64,000 nucleotides of DNA, from positions 1-64,000 of the forward strand of contig JASCOE010000016.1 in NCBI GenBank assembly GCA_029959285.1. The letters are read 5' to 3'. Shown here piece by piece: positions 34,958 through 43,433 of this stretch. The stretch's first letter is position 1. Each line of letters begins with the position of its first letter. The stretch comes from Flavobacteriaceae bacterium PS02337. Lineage in GTDB: Bacteria > Bacteroidota > Bacteroidia > Flavobacteriales > Flavobacteriaceae. The notes beneath the pieces are model-generated. The model worked only from the letters and a program-made list of their open reading frames with translations, ran no database searches and had not been told where the DNA came from. A program made the translations under genes and the position numbers.

Positions 34958-35347
34958 ATGTTTACAATTGAACAAATAAAAGAAGCGCATGCAAAAGTGA
35001 AAAGCGGTGCAGATTTTCCAAATTATATTCAAGATTTAATCATTTTAGGCGTAAAAGGATATGATACTTATGTACACGACGGAAGCGTAGTTTACTTCGG
35101 ATTAAATAATTATACCGCTGAAGCGGAAGAAAAATATCCTGAAATTAAAGTTGCCGATTTTCCTAACAAAGAACTTTTTATTGAGCTTTTGGTAAAACAT
35201 CAGCACGGCGAAACCGATTACATGACTTTCTGTAAACATTGCGCACAAAGCGGAATTGCAAAATGGCGCGTTGATATTGTAGAAATGACCTGTACTTATT
35301 TTGATAAGTCTGAAAATGAAATTTTGATCGAAAAAATTCCTAGTTAA
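34958..35347 (+). CDS. DUF1398 family protein (YbcV-like)
   Basis: The product has 129 residues from the ATG at 34958 ('MFTIEQIKEAHAKVKSGADF'); an in-frame TTG nine bases earlier is less likely. 'YIQDLIILGVKGYDTYVHDG', 'VVYFGLNNYTAEAEEKYPEI' and 'CKHCAQSGIAKWRVDIVEMT' match the DUF1398 family found in many bacteria and in phage-derived YbcV of E. coli. The cysteines in 'CKHCAQSG' are conserved. The function is unknown. It lies 14 bases ahead of the ThuA-domain gene. Confidence 0.8.
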   Translation: MFTIEQIKEAHAKVKSGADFPNYIQDLIILGVKGYDTYVHDGSVVYFGLNNYTAEAEEKYPEIKVADFPNKELFIELLVKHQHGETDYMTFCKHCAQSGIAKWRVDIVEMTCTYFDKSENEILIEKIPS

Positions 35348-35361
35348 TTCTCAAACTGATC

Positions 35362-36219
35362 ATGACTATTTCTAACCAAAACCTTCAAACCACAATCAAA
35401 AAAAGTATTTTATTTTTTGCTTTGTTGATTTCTTTCTTTGGATTTTCTCAGAACAAAAAAGAAAATCCAAAATTTAAAGTAATTGCTTTTTACACTGCTA
35501 AAAACGACCAGGCACATATTAGTTTTGTGCACGAAGCCAATAAATACTTTCCAAAATTAGCTGCTGAAAATCATTTTCAATACGATTCAACTAGTAATTG
35601 GGATAATTTAAACGCTAAATTTCTATCTAAATATCAGGTTGTTTTGTTTTTAGACACGCGTCCAGAGAAAAAAGAACAACGTGAAGCTTTTCAAAAATAT
35701 ATTGAAAATGGCGGCGGTTTTATAGGATTTCACTTTTCGGCCTTTGCTTTAAACAATTCAAGCTATAATCAAGATTGGAATTGGTATCACAATACTTTTC
35801 TCGGTTCTGGCGAATATGGCAGCAATACGTGGAAACCAACTTCGGCAGTTTTAAGAGTAGAAAATCAGCATCCTGCAACCAAAAATCTGCCTAAAACTTT
35901 TAGTTCAGCGCCAAACGAATGGTACAGATGGTCGAATGATTTAACCAAAAATCCAGATATCGAAATTTTATTAGCCATTGACGAATCTAGCTTTCCGTTA
36001 GGAACTGGCCCAAAAGCGCATGAAATCTGGCACAGCGGTTATTATCCTGTAGTTTGGACGAACAAGAAATACAAAATGCTGTACGCAAATATGGGACATA
36101 ATGATATTGATTATGAAGGCGGAACAAACAAAACCTTGTCGTACACTTTTGATAATAAAACACAAAGTCAGTTAATTTTGAATGCTCTTCTTTGGATGGG
36201 AAATTCGAAGAAAAAATAA
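35362..36219 (+). CDS. Exported ThuA-domain protein (trehalose-utilisation-like)
   Basis: The product has 285 residues. The signal peptide ends about residue 29 ('LISFFGFSQ'). The ThuA/class I glutamine-amidotransferase-like fold shows 'FKVIAFYTAKNDQAHISFVH', 'QVVLFLDTRPEKKEQREAFQ', 'KYIENGGGFIGFHFSAFALN' and 'MLYANMGHNDIDYEGG'. ThuA proteins are tied to sugar handling in Bacteroidota, but the catalytic role is not settled. It is probably periplasmic. The rhodanese gene starts five bases after its stop codon. Confidence 0.85.
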   Translation: MTISNQNLQTTIKKSILFFALLISFFGFSQNKKENPKFKVIAFYTAKNDQAHISFVHEANKYFPKLAAENHFQYDSTSNWDNLNAKFLSKYQVVLFLDTRPEKKEQREAFQKYIENGGGFIGFHFSAFALNNSSYNQDWNWYHNTFLGSGEYGSNTWKPTSAVLRVENQHPATKNLPKTFSSAPNEWYRWSNDLTKNPDIEILLAIDESSFPLGTGPKAHEIWHSGYYPVVWTNKKYKMLYANMGHNDIDYEGGTNKTLSYTFDNKTQSQLILNALLWMGNSKKK

Positions 36220-36223
36220 AAAA

Positions 36224-37066
36224 ATGGCAACGATATCACCAATAATTTCTGCCGAAGAATTAGTATCTGTTTCAAATATTATTTTAGTTGATGCACGAGC
36301 TGGAGCAAATGCTTTTGAAAATTATCAAAATGAACATTTAAAAGGCGCTCGTTTTGTAGATTTAAATCGTGATTTGGCTTCAATTTCAGAAAATCCTGCC
36401 AATGGAGGAAGACATCCTTTGCCTTCCGCAGAAGATTTTTCTAAAACGCTTTCTTCAATCGGAATTTCACCTTCAAGTCATGTTGTGGTTTACGATGATA
36501 AAAACGGATCCAACTTCGCGGCAAGATTCTGGTGGATGATGCGCGCTGTTGGACATGAAAAAATTCAGGTTTTAAATGGCGGTTATCAAGCTGCAATTCA
36601 AGCGGGTTTTCCAACAAATTCTGGAATTGAATCATTTGAAAAAACTACATATCGTTCTCAGGAATGGAAATTACCTTTAGCCGATATTGAAGAAGTCGAA
36701 AAAGCTCGCAAAAACGATCAAAATATTGTGATTGATGTTCGGGACAAAAATAGATATGACGGTTTAACAGAACCGCTGGATTTAATTGCAGGACATATTC
36801 CAGGTGTGATAAATATTCCGTTAACTGAAAATTTAGGCGAAAACGGATTCTTTAAACCTGCAACTGAATTAGCTCAGAAATACAAAGCGATACTAGGAGA
36901 TAAAAAATCAGAAAATACAATTGTGCATTGCGGTTCGGGTGTTACTGCATGTCACACTTTATTAGCAATGGATTACGCTGGGCTTTCGATTCCGAAATTA
37001 TATGTAGGTTCTTGGAGCGAATGGTCAAGAAACGATCGCGAAATGGCGTTAAAAGAGAATAAATAA
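36224..37066 (+). CDS. Sulfurtransferase (tandem rhodanese, thiosulfate/3-mercaptopyruvate type)
   Basis: The product has 280 residues from the ATG at 36224, four bases after the ThuA stop; a longer in-frame start would overlap that gene. Two rhodanese modules are present: an N-terminal inactive-looking one ('NIILVDARAGANAFENYQNE', 'VVVYDDKNGSNFAARFWWMM') and a C-terminal one with 'IVIDVRDKNRYDGLTEPLDL' and the active-site loop 'VHCGSGVTACHTLLAM' carrying the catalytic Cys. It transfers sulfane sulfur in the cytoplasm. CGSGVT is the mercaptopyruvate-type loop in many bacteria. An ABC ATPase gene follows after 15 bases. Confidence 0.9.
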   Translation: MATISPIISAEELVSVSNIILVDARAGANAFENYQNEHLKGARFVDLNRDLASISENPANGGRHPLPSAEDFSKTLSSIGISPSSHVVVYDDKNGSNFAARFWWMMRAVGHEKIQVLNGGYQAAIQAGFPTNSGIESFEKTTYRSQEWKLPLADIEEVEKARKNDQNIVIDVRDKNRYDGLTEPLDLIAGHIPGVINIPLTENLGENGFFKPATELAQKYKAILGDKKSENTIVHCGSGVTACHTLLAMDYAGLSIPKLYVGSWSEWSRNDREMALKENK

Positions 37067-37081
37067 TATTAAAAAATTACA

Positions 37082-38323
37082 ATGCAGCATTGGGACATAC
37101 TTTTATCGAATCAGGTAAATAAAAAAGCATTTATAGACAACATCTTAAATGGAGAAGCAAAAGGAGAATTAGCCGTTTTTAATAATCAAAAAGGAATTTT
37201 ATTTTCAGACATTTCAATCGAGAAATTTATTGAAAAAGAATTTCAATATGATAGCGTTGAAGCTTCTACAACTTCAAACAGACAATTAAGAACCTTTTCT
37301 TCTGGAGAACGCAAAAAAGAATTTTTAAAATATTGCATTGATCAAAAACCTAATTTCATCATTTTTGATAATCCGTTTGACCATTTAGATCAGCCTTCAA
37401 GAGTTGTTCTTGCCGATTCTTTAAAAGATTTGACGAATGATATTGCTATTATTCAGCTTTTAAATCGTACTGTTGATGTACTTGAATTTGTTCCCAACAA
37501 AGCTTTAATAAAAGATAATTCTTTCGAACTGCATCCGTTTGTAAAAACCGAAAACCATTTTAAAACTTTAAATACAGCATCAATTCCAAAAGCTGTAGAA
37601 CCGCATAATTTTCACGAAAGTGTATTAATAAAATTAGATGATGTTTCGGTAAGTTATGAAGAACGCAAAATTATAAACAACATTTCTTGGACAATCAAAC
37701 AAGGCGAATTTTGGCAATTAATTGGTCCGAATGGTTCTGGGAAAAGCACTATTTTATCTTTAATAACAGGCGATAATTCGAAAGGTTTTGGACAGAATTT
37801 GTTTTTGTTTGGAAGAAAAAAAGGAACTGGAGAAAGTGTTTGGGAAATCAAAAAACAAATCGGAATTTTCACCACTTCTATGACCGATTTATTTCAAAAA
37901 GGTCATACGTTAGAACAAATGATTCTTTCGGGATTTTTCGACCAAATTGGACTTTACACAGAACCATCAACACATCAAAAAAACATAGTTACACAATGGC
38001 TAGAAGTGATTGAAATGACACATTTACGCAAAAAACGTTTCATCGATCTTTCTATCGGTCAGCAAAGAGTTGCCTTAATTGTTCGTGCCGTTTTAAAACA
38101 TCCGCCATTATTAATTTTAGACGAACCAGTTGAAGGTTTAGATGATGAAAATGTAGATTTGGTTATTCAGTTAATTAATACCATAAAACAGGAAACCAAT
38201 GTGAGTATTATCTATGTTTCACACCGAATTGAACAAGGTCTCGCTCCTACTTCCGTTTTCGAACTTTTACCATCTGAAACTGGATCAATCGGAAAAATAA
38301 AATATCATTCAGAATTAAATTAA
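37082..38323 (+). CDS. Twin ABC ATPase (ModF-like), with degenerate N-terminal half
   Basis: The product has 413 residues with two ATPase halves and no membrane segments. The C-terminal half (about 185-400) has Walker A 'GPNGSGKSTILSLI', signature 'LSIGQQRVALIVRAVL', Walker B 'PPLLILDEPVEGLDD' and the switch His in 'IIYVSHRIE'. The N-terminal half has a signature 'LRTFSSGERKKEFLKYCIDQ' and Walker B 'NFIIFDNPFDHLDQ', but no recognisable Walker A, and Asn replaces the usual Glu after the Asp. This resembles ModF/photorepair-type proteins. The function is unclear; no permease is adjacent. It is last in a co-directional run. Confidence 0.8.
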   Translation: MQHWDILLSNQVNKKAFIDNILNGEAKGELAVFNNQKGILFSDISIEKFIEKEFQYDSVEASTTSNRQLRTFSSGERKKEFLKYCIDQKPNFIIFDNPFDHLDQPSRVVLADSLKDLTNDIAIIQLLNRTVDVLEFVPNKALIKDNSFELHPFVKTENHFKTLNTASIPKAVEPHNFHESVLIKLDDVSVSYEERKIINNISWTIKQGEFWQLIGPNGSGKSTILSLITGDNSKGFGQNLFLFGRKKGTGESVWEIKKQIGIFTTSMTDLFQKGHTLEQMILSGFFDQIGLYTEPSTHQKNIVTQWLEVIEMTHLRKKRFIDLSIGQQRVALIVRAVLKHPPLLILDEPVEGLDDENVDLVIQLINTIKQETNVSIIYVSHRIEQGLAPTSVFELLPSETGSIGKIKYHSELN

Positions 38324-38324
38324 A

Positions 38325-38382
38325 ACACGAATTCCACTAATTTACACGAAATTAATCTGTGCAAATTAGTGGAATTTGTGTT
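38325..38382. repeat. Hairpin repeat between convergent genes (AATTCGTG-like family)
   Basis: ACACGAATTCCACTAATTT (38325-38343) pairs imperfectly with AAATTAGTGGAATTTGTGTT (38363-38382). It lies between the convergent ABC ATPase and pseudouridine synthase genes and may terminate both. It is related to the element at 34842-34920. Confidence 0.6.
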
Positions 38383-38422
38383 CAAAAAAATTATCAAATT
38401 TTCTAATTGACAAATTATCTAA

Positions 38423-39466
38423 TTATTCCTCATCTTCAACATTGTGCGATTTGACATATGTACGCCATTTCTCGATACAATCCTGAAAATCTTGAGGCAA
38501 TTCTGTATCAAAACGCATCATTTCGCCCGTATTTGGATGAACAAAACCAAGCGTTTTAGCATGCAGTGCCTGACGCGGTAAAGCTTTAAAACAATTCTCG
38601 ATAAACTGTTTATATTTTGTAAACGTCGTTCCTTTCAAAATCAAATGTCCGCCGTAACGTTCATCATTAAATAATGGATGTCCGATATGTTTCATGTGTG
38701 CACGAATCTGGTGTGTTCTTCCTGTTTCTAGTTTACAAGAAATCAAAGTCACATAACCAAAACGTTCCAAAACCTTATAATGCGTAATTGCTGGTTTTCC
38801 GATTTCAGGATCTGCAAAAACCGCCATTTGCATACGATCTTTCAAATGTCTTGCAAGGTTTCCTTCAATTGTACCGCTTTCAGCAACGACATTTCCCCAA
38901 ACTAAAGCAATATACTCACGTTCAGAAGTTTTAGCTTCAAATTGCTTCGCTAAATGCGTCATAGCAGCTTCTGTTTTAGCCACAACCAAAAGTCCAGAAG
39001 TATCTTTATCAATTCGGTGAACCAAACCTGGACGTTCGCTGCTATTCATTGGCAAATTATCAAAATGATGCGCCAAAGCATTTACCAAAGTTCCAGTATA
39101 ATTTCCGTGACCAGGGTGTACAACCATTCCTGGCTCTTTATTAATCAACAAAAGAGCATCATCTTCATAAACAATATTCAACGGAATATCTTCAGGAAGA
39201 ATATGATTTTCAAACGGAGGATGCGACAACATAACCGTTATCACATCAAAAGGTTTTACTTTATAATTTGATTTTACCGGAATATCATTTACAAAAATAT
39301 TTCCGTCGTTTGCCGCATTTTGAATTTTATTTCGCGTGGCATTCTGAATCAAATTCATTAAATATTTGTCAATACGCAAAAACGCTTGACCTTTTGGTAC
39401 TTCAAATCTGTAATGTTCGAATAATTCGTCTTCCAGATCTAAGTTTTCTTCAATATTATTGTTCAT
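38423..39466 (-). CDS. RluA-family pseudouridine synthase (RluD-like)
   Basis: The product has 347 residues from the ATG at 39466, which overlaps the stop of the PASTA gene by 11 bases. The N-terminal S4 RNA-binding domain ('QAFLRIDKYLMNLIQNATRN', 'DGNIFVNDIPVKSNYKVKPF') precedes the catalytic domain with 'PGLVHRIDKDTSGLLVVAKT', where the Asp in HRIDKDTSG is the nucleophile, and 'KLETGRTHQIRAHMKHIGHP'. It isomerises uridines in 23S rRNA. Positions correspond to RluD, but related members differ in target. It is cotranscribed with the PASTA gene. Confidence 0.93.
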   Translation of the reverse strand: MNNNIEENLDLEDELFEHYRFEVPKGQAFLRIDKYLMNLIQNATRNKIQNAANDGNIFVNDIPVKSNYKVKPFDVITVMLSHPPFENHILPEDIPLNIVYEDDALLLINKEPGMVVHPGHGNYTGTLVNALAHHFDNLPMNSSERPGLVHRIDKDTSGLLVVAKTEAAMTHLAKQFEAKTSEREYIALVWGNVVAESGTIEGNLARHLKDRMQMAVFADPEIGKPAITHYKVLERFGYVTLISCKLETGRTHQIRAHMKHIGHPLFNDERYGGHLILKGTTFTKYKQFIENCFKALPRQALHAKTLGFVHPNTGEMMRFDTELPQDFQDCIEKWRTYVKSHNVEDEE

Positions 39467-40076
39467 CACTTGGGGTTTCTGCAGGCGCAGTTGCTGTACT
39501 GTCTGCCTGACTTTCATCAACATAACTTGCTTTTCCGTCACCTAAAACCAAATCAATTTTAGACGCTTTAAGCACACGATCTCCTACCTTTAAATTTCTG
39601 CCTTTCAAACGCATTTCCAAAACCATATCTTTTCCAAGATTCGGAATATAAGTAATCGTTCCAAGCTCAAGACCTAATGCCTTTAAAGTTGGCACAGCCT
39701 CACGGTAAGTTTTTTCGATTAAATCAGGAATTTTCACAGAAGAAAAACCTGAAGCATTAATCTTAATATAAATTTTTCTACCCACTTTTACCTTAGTTCC
39801 AGGAAGCGGATCTTGCTCTACAACACTATATTTTGGAAATTCACTTCTGTAATCAACACTGTCTAAAAGAACATAATCTAAATCTAGTTCATCCAATTTA
39901 TTTTCCACTTGTTCCTCAGTCAATTTAGACAAATTCGGAACCGCAATCTCGTGTCCATGATCTGTTGTAAAAGTCAACCAATGCATAAATAAGTAACCAA
40001 TAATCGCGATAATAGCTGCGGCCGCAAGCAATTGCAAGAAAAAAACTCGACTTGTTAAATACTGACGTAAACTCAT
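39456..40076 (-). CDS. Membrane-anchored PASTA-domain protein
   Basis: The product has 206 residues from the ATG at 40076 ('MSLRQYLTSRVFFLQLLAAA'); a longer open frame runs into an intergenic repeat and is rejected. One membrane helix (about 11-31) is followed by two to three PASTA repeats: 'EIAVPNLSKLTEEQVENKLD', 'YSVVEQDPLPGTKVKVGRKI' and 'VKIPDLIEKTYREAVPTLKA'. PASTA domains bind peptidoglycan or beta-lactams in other groups; here the protein lacks the kinase domain. It lies divergent to ddl, a cell-wall gene, and upstream of the pseudouridine synthase. A -7 box TATCTTTG is at 40097-40104. Role in cell-wall synthesis is inferred. Confidence 0.85.
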   Translation of the reverse strand: MSLRQYLTSRVFFLQLLAAAAIIAIIGYLFMHWLTFTTDHGHEIAVPNLSKLTEEQVENKLDELDLDYVLLDSVDYRSEFPKYSVVEQDPLPGTKVKVGRKIYIKINASGFSSVKIPDLIEKTYREAVPTLKALGLELGTITYIPNLGKDMVLEMRLKGRNLKVGDRVLKASKIDLVLGDGKASYVDESQADSTATAPAETPSDEQ

Positions 40077-40149
40077 AAATTTATTTTTAATAGCGACAAA
40101 GATAAAGTATTTCGTTTCAAAAAAAATGATAATTTTGTTTAAAACAAGA

Positions 40150-40245
40150 ATGCCGATAATTAGGAGCTGTTTCCTGCTATCCGCTGTATCTTTTATGGTG
40201 AACCCCACCATAAAAGGATGCCGCTTCTATCAGGGCTAAGGCACT
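40150..40245. ncRNA. Structured intergenic repeat element (possible small RNA)
   Basis: On the minus strand the segment reads GCCCTGATAGAAGCGGCATC, then CTTTTATGGTG-GGGTT-CACCATAAAAG (a perfect 11-bp hairpin), then ATACAGCGGATAGCAGG and ACAGCTCC. CCTG near the start can pair with CAGG near the end, enclosing internal near-symmetric GCGG blocks. I recall very similar sequences dispersed in Flavobacterium genomes between genes. It may correspond to a known Rfam motif of Flavobacteria (Flavo-1 is one possibility), which I cannot verify. It lies in the divergent region between the PASTA gene and ddl. Confidence 0.45.
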
Positions 40246-40306
40246 CGGTTTCAAAAGAAAAATTCGATTAAACAAATTAACGATTAAACAAATAAACAAA
40301 AAATCG

Positions 40307-41278
40307 ATGAAAAACATTGCCATCATCATGGGCGGATATTCCAGCGAATACAAAATATCATTAATTAGCGGAAATGTCGTTTACCAATATCTTGACAAAA
40401 CAAAATACAACGGATTCAGAATTCATATTTTTAAAGAAAAATGGGTTTATGTAGACCAAAACGATGCCGAATTTCCTATCGATAGAAATGATTTTTCTGT
40501 AACTGTAAACGGCGAAAAAATTACATTTGACTGTGTTTTCAACGCCATTCACGGAACTCCGGGCGAAGATGGATTAATGCAAGCTTACTTTGAATTATTA
40601 GGCATTACGCAATCTTCTTGCGATTATTACCAATCTGCTCTTACATTCAACAAAAGAGATTTATTATCAGTTTTAAAACCTTACGGAATCAAAACGGCAA
40701 TTTCTTATTATTTGAATAAAGGTGACGAAATCAATACAGCTGAAATCGTTAAAAAAGTTGGACTTCCTTGTTTCGTAAAACCAAATAAAGCAGGTTCAAG
40801 TTTCGGAATTTCAAAAGTAAAAACTGAGGCAGAACTTCCAATCGCGATTGAAGTTGCTTACAAAGAAGACAACGAAATTATCATAGAAAGTTTCCTTGAC
40901 GGAACTGAAGTTTCTGTCGGCGTAATTAATTATAAAGGAGAAATTAAAGTTTTACCAATAACAGAAATTGTATCAGACAATGATTTCTTCGATTACGAAG
41001 CTAAATACGAAGGAAAATCGCAAGAAATAACACCAGCAAGAATCTCTGACGAATTAACTCAAAAAGTGGGAGAAACTGCAAAACGTGCTTATGAAGTTTT
41101 AAAAATGAAAGGTTTCTCAAGAAGCGAATTCATCATCGTAGACAATGAACCGTATATGTTAGAAATGAATACGATTCCAGGTTTAACAACAGAAAGTTTG
41201 ATTCCACAACAAGCAAAAGCAGCGGGAATTTCTCTAGAAGATTTATTTACAAACGCGATTGAGCTAGCGCTTGCATAA
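40307..41278 (+). CDS. ddl: D-alanine--D-alanine ligase
   Basis: The product has 323 residues. ATP-grasp features in order: N-terminal 'KNIAIIMGGYSSEYKISLIS', 'VFNAIHGTPGEDGLMQAYFE', the substrate strand 'VKKVGLPCFVKPNKAGSSFG', 'IIESFLDGTEVSVGVINYKG', and 'SRSEFIIVDNEPYMLEMNTI' with 'PGLTTESLIPQQAKAAG', which carries the metal- and phosphate-binding residues. It joins two D-Ala for peptidoglycan precursors in the cytoplasm. It is divergent from the PASTA gene across a 230-base region containing a structured repeat. A terminator follows at 41292-41329. Confidence 0.97.
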   Translation: MKNIAIIMGGYSSEYKISLISGNVVYQYLDKTKYNGFRIHIFKEKWVYVDQNDAEFPIDRNDFSVTVNGEKITFDCVFNAIHGTPGEDGLMQAYFELLGITQSSCDYYQSALTFNKRDLLSVLKPYGIKTAISYYLNKGDEINTAEIVKKVGLPCFVKPNKAGSSFGISKVKTEAELPIAIEVAYKEDNEIIIESFLDGTEVSVGVINYKGEIKVLPITEIVSDNDFFDYEAKYEGKSQEITPARISDELTQKVGETAKRAYEVLKMKGFSRSEFIIVDNEPYMLEMNTIPGLTTESLIPQQAKAAGISLEDLFTNAIELALA

Positions 41279-41396
41279 AAGATGCTAAGATAGAAAGGTG
41301 CTAAGATTCTAAGATTTTAGCACCTTTCTTTTTTTAAGACAGAAAACTTAGTAACTTAGAATCTTACAACCTTAGAACCTTAGAAACTTTAAAAAA
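41279..41396. repeat. CTTAGAA/CTAAGATTCTAAG-type intergenic repeat, with terminator
   Basis: The spacer is built of words such as GCTAAGATTCTAAGATTTTA and CTTAGAACCTTAGAAACTTT. Within it, AGAAAGGTGCTAA (41292-41304) and its complement (41317-41329) form a hairpin followed by a T-run, a terminator for ddl. Similar words occur at 42155-42200 and 44013-44050. Confidence 0.65.
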
Positions 41397-42089
41397 ATGA
41401 AAGAAATATTTGAATGGGATAGACTATTTTTTAACAGCTTGCCAGAATCTTTTATTTTGGAAGTAATATTTCGTTCTACGGTAATGTTTATTATTTTACT
41501 TCTTACGTTAAAATTAGCAGGAAAGCGCGGAGTAAAACAATTATCAATCTTTGAAACTGTAATCATCATTGCGCTGGGTTCTGCTGCCGGTGATCCGATG
41601 TTTTATGAAGATGTTGGAATTATTCCTGCAGCAATAGTTTTTACTACTATAATTATTTTATACCGTTCTGTAACCTGGCTGACAGGAAAAAGCAAAAAGT
41701 TTGAAGAATTTATTGAAGGAAAAACCGAATGCTTAATTAATGACGGAAAATTTTCGATTTCGACTTTCAAAAAAGAAAGTTTAGCGCAAGACGAATTTTT
41801 CGCAGAATTACGCATCAAATCGATTGAGCATTTAGGTCAGGTTCAGCATGCTTTTATAGAAACCAGCGGAGAAATAAGCGTTTTTTATTATCCCGATGAG
41901 AAAGTAAAACCAGGACTTCCGATTTTACCTTCTTTGTTTAATGCAAAAAGCAAATTAATTCCCTCCGACGGACTTTACGCCTGTTCTTTCTGTGGCCATA
42001 CTCAAGAAGTTAAAAAAGGAACCGCAACTTGCGACACTTGCAGAAAAGAAGAATGGGTTGAAGCGATAAACACAAAGAGAATAACTTAA
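41397..42089 (+). CDS. DUF421 (YetF-like) membrane protein with a C-terminal zinc ribbon
   Basis: The product has 230 residues. Three N-terminal membrane helices ('FRSTVMFIILLLTLKLAGKR', 'QLSIFETVIIIALGSAAGDP', 'IIPAAIVFTTIIILYRSV') are followed by the YetF cytoplasmic domain ('KFEEFIEGKTECLINDGKFS', 'EFFAELRIKSIEHLGQVQHA', 'IETSGEISVFYY'). Unusually, the C-terminus has a rubredoxin-like zinc ribbon, 'YACSFCGHTQ' and 'ATCDTCRKEEW' (C-x2-C...C-x2-C). The function of DUF421 proteins is not established. It lies between ddl and coaD, on the same strand, each separated by repeat sequence. Confidence 0.82.
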   Translation: MKEIFEWDRLFFNSLPESFILEVIFRSTVMFIILLLTLKLAGKRGVKQLSIFETVIIIALGSAAGDPMFYEDVGIIPAAIVFTTIIILYRSVTWLTGKSKKFEEFIEGKTECLINDGKFSISTFKKESLAQDEFFAELRIKSIEHLGQVQHAFIETSGEISVFYYPDEKVKPGLPILPSLFNAKSKLIPSDGLYACSFCGHTQEVKKGTATCDTCRKEEWVEAINTKRIT

Positions 42090-42202
42090 AAAAAGCAATA
42101 TCAAATTACAATTACAATTACAATAGCAATATCAAATTCACTTTTGACATTTTGATAAAAACTTAGCAACTCAGTATCTCAAAACCTTAGAAACTCAAAA
42201 AA

Positions 42203-42661
42203 ATGAGAAAAGCCATATTTCCAGGATCATTTGACCCAATTACACTTGGACACGAAGATATAATTAAAAGAGGACTTCCTTTATTTGATGAAATCGTAAT
42301 TGCAATTGGTGTTAATGCTGAAAAAAAATACATGTTTTCATTAGAAGAAAGAAAGCGTTTTATTGAAGAAACATTCAAAAACGAACCAAAGATTTCGGTT
42401 ATCACTTATGAAGGATTAACAATTGATTTGGCAAAAAAACTAAAAGCTAATTTTATTTTAAGAGGCTTACGTAACCCAGCCGATTTCGAATTTGAAAAAG
42501 CAATCGCACACACCAATAGAAAACTTTCGAAAATAGAAACGGTATTTCTTTTGACAGCTGCAAGTACATCATTTATTAGTTCGAGCATTGTACGCGATGT
42601 ATTGCGTCATGGCGGCGAATACGAAATGTTGGTTCCAAATGCGGTTCGAGTTCAGAAATAA
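42203..42661 (+). CDS. coaD: Pantetheine-phosphate adenylyltransferase
   Basis: The product has 152 residues, typical length. 'AIFPGSFDPITLGHEDIIKR' carries the nucleotidyltransferase T/HxGH motif and 'TAASTSFISSSIVRDVLRHG' the ISSS-x-R signature that binds phosphate; 'NFILRGLRNPADFEFEKAIA' is also conserved. It transfers AMP to 4'-phosphopantetheine in coenzyme A synthesis, in the cytoplasm. It is preceded by a CTTAG-type repeat, so likely has its own promoter, which I could not identify. Confidence 0.97.
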   Translation: MRKAIFPGSFDPITLGHEDIIKRGLPLFDEIVIAIGVNAEKKYMFSLEERKRFIEETFKNEPKISVITYEGLTIDLAKKLKANFILRGLRNPADFEFEKAIAHTNRKLSKIETVFLLTAASTSFISSSIVRDVLRHGGEYEMLVPNAVRVQK

Positions 42662-42705
42662 GTTTTCAGAATCAGATAACAATTTACAACCATTAGCCAA
42701 CTAAT

Positions 42706-43359
42706 ATGACTCAGGAAGAATTTGTAACATTTGAAAAATTCAACACAAAAGATTCAGCAGAAAAATTCGCAGTTTTAATAAAGAACAAAAATATTCCGTA
42801 TTTAATAGAAAATAATTCTTTGAGCTTTGATCCAACATTTGCAAATAATGGTTTTGGAGTTGAATATTGCTTAAAAATAAGACAAGAAAATTTCGAAGAG
42901 GTCAATAAAATTCTATTACAAAAATCAGAAGAAGAAATAGAGAACGTTGATAAAGATTATTACTTATATAGCTTTTCTGATGAAGAATTAATTGATGTTA
43001 TTTCAAAAAGTGACGAATGGAATAAATTTGATATTTCCTTAGCGAAAAAAATATTAAACGAAAAAAGAATAGATGTTAGCGAAGAAAAAATTAATTCCAT
43101 AAAAGAGGAAAGAATATTAGAGCTTTCAAAACCGGAAAAAGATCAGACTGGTGTAATATTATTTGGATATTTCTCAGCATTTTTGGGTGGAATTTGGGCT
43201 TTCTTTATAGGCTGGCATTTATTAACTAATAAAAAAACACTCCCAAACGGAAATCGAATTTATGCTTATTCTAATAATGATAGAAAGCATGGAAATCGAA
43301 TTTTTATATTAGGAATACTGTTTTCGATTATTTGGTTGTTATACTTTATTCTAAAATAA
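42706..43359 (+). CDS. DUF2007-like protein with C-terminal membrane helices
   Basis: The product has 217 residues. Residues about 7-75 ('VTFEKFNTKDSAEKFAVLIK', 'IPYLIENNSLSFDPTFANNG', 'GVEYCLKIRQENFEEVNKIL') resemble the DUF2007 putative signal-transducing domain. A middle acidic region with a 'FSDEELIDVISKSDEWNKFD' segment follows, and two membrane helices (about 148-166 and 196-214) end the protein. Role unknown. It begins 45 bases after coaD. Confidence 0.6.
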   Translation: MTQEEFVTFEKFNTKDSAEKFAVLIKNKNIPYLIENNSLSFDPTFANNGFGVEYCLKIRQENFEEVNKILLQKSEEEIENVDKDYYLYSFSDEELIDVISKSDEWNKFDISLAKKILNEKRIDVSEEKINSIKEERILELSKPEKDQTGVILFGYFSAFLGGIWAFFIGWHLLTNKKTLPNGNRIYAYSNNDRKHGNRIFILGILFSIIWLLYFILK

Positions 43360-43433
43360 AAACAGTTAATCATAATATTTGCCAGCGAAACAAATTATAA
43401 GTAATTTCGCATTTTTAAAACAAACAATAAATA

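Noticed and set aside
40077-40211. Longer PASTA-protein start at 40211
   Set aside because: The extra 45 codons run through the structured repeat element; the ATG at 40076 begins a normal membrane anchor and has a -7 box 20 bases upstream.
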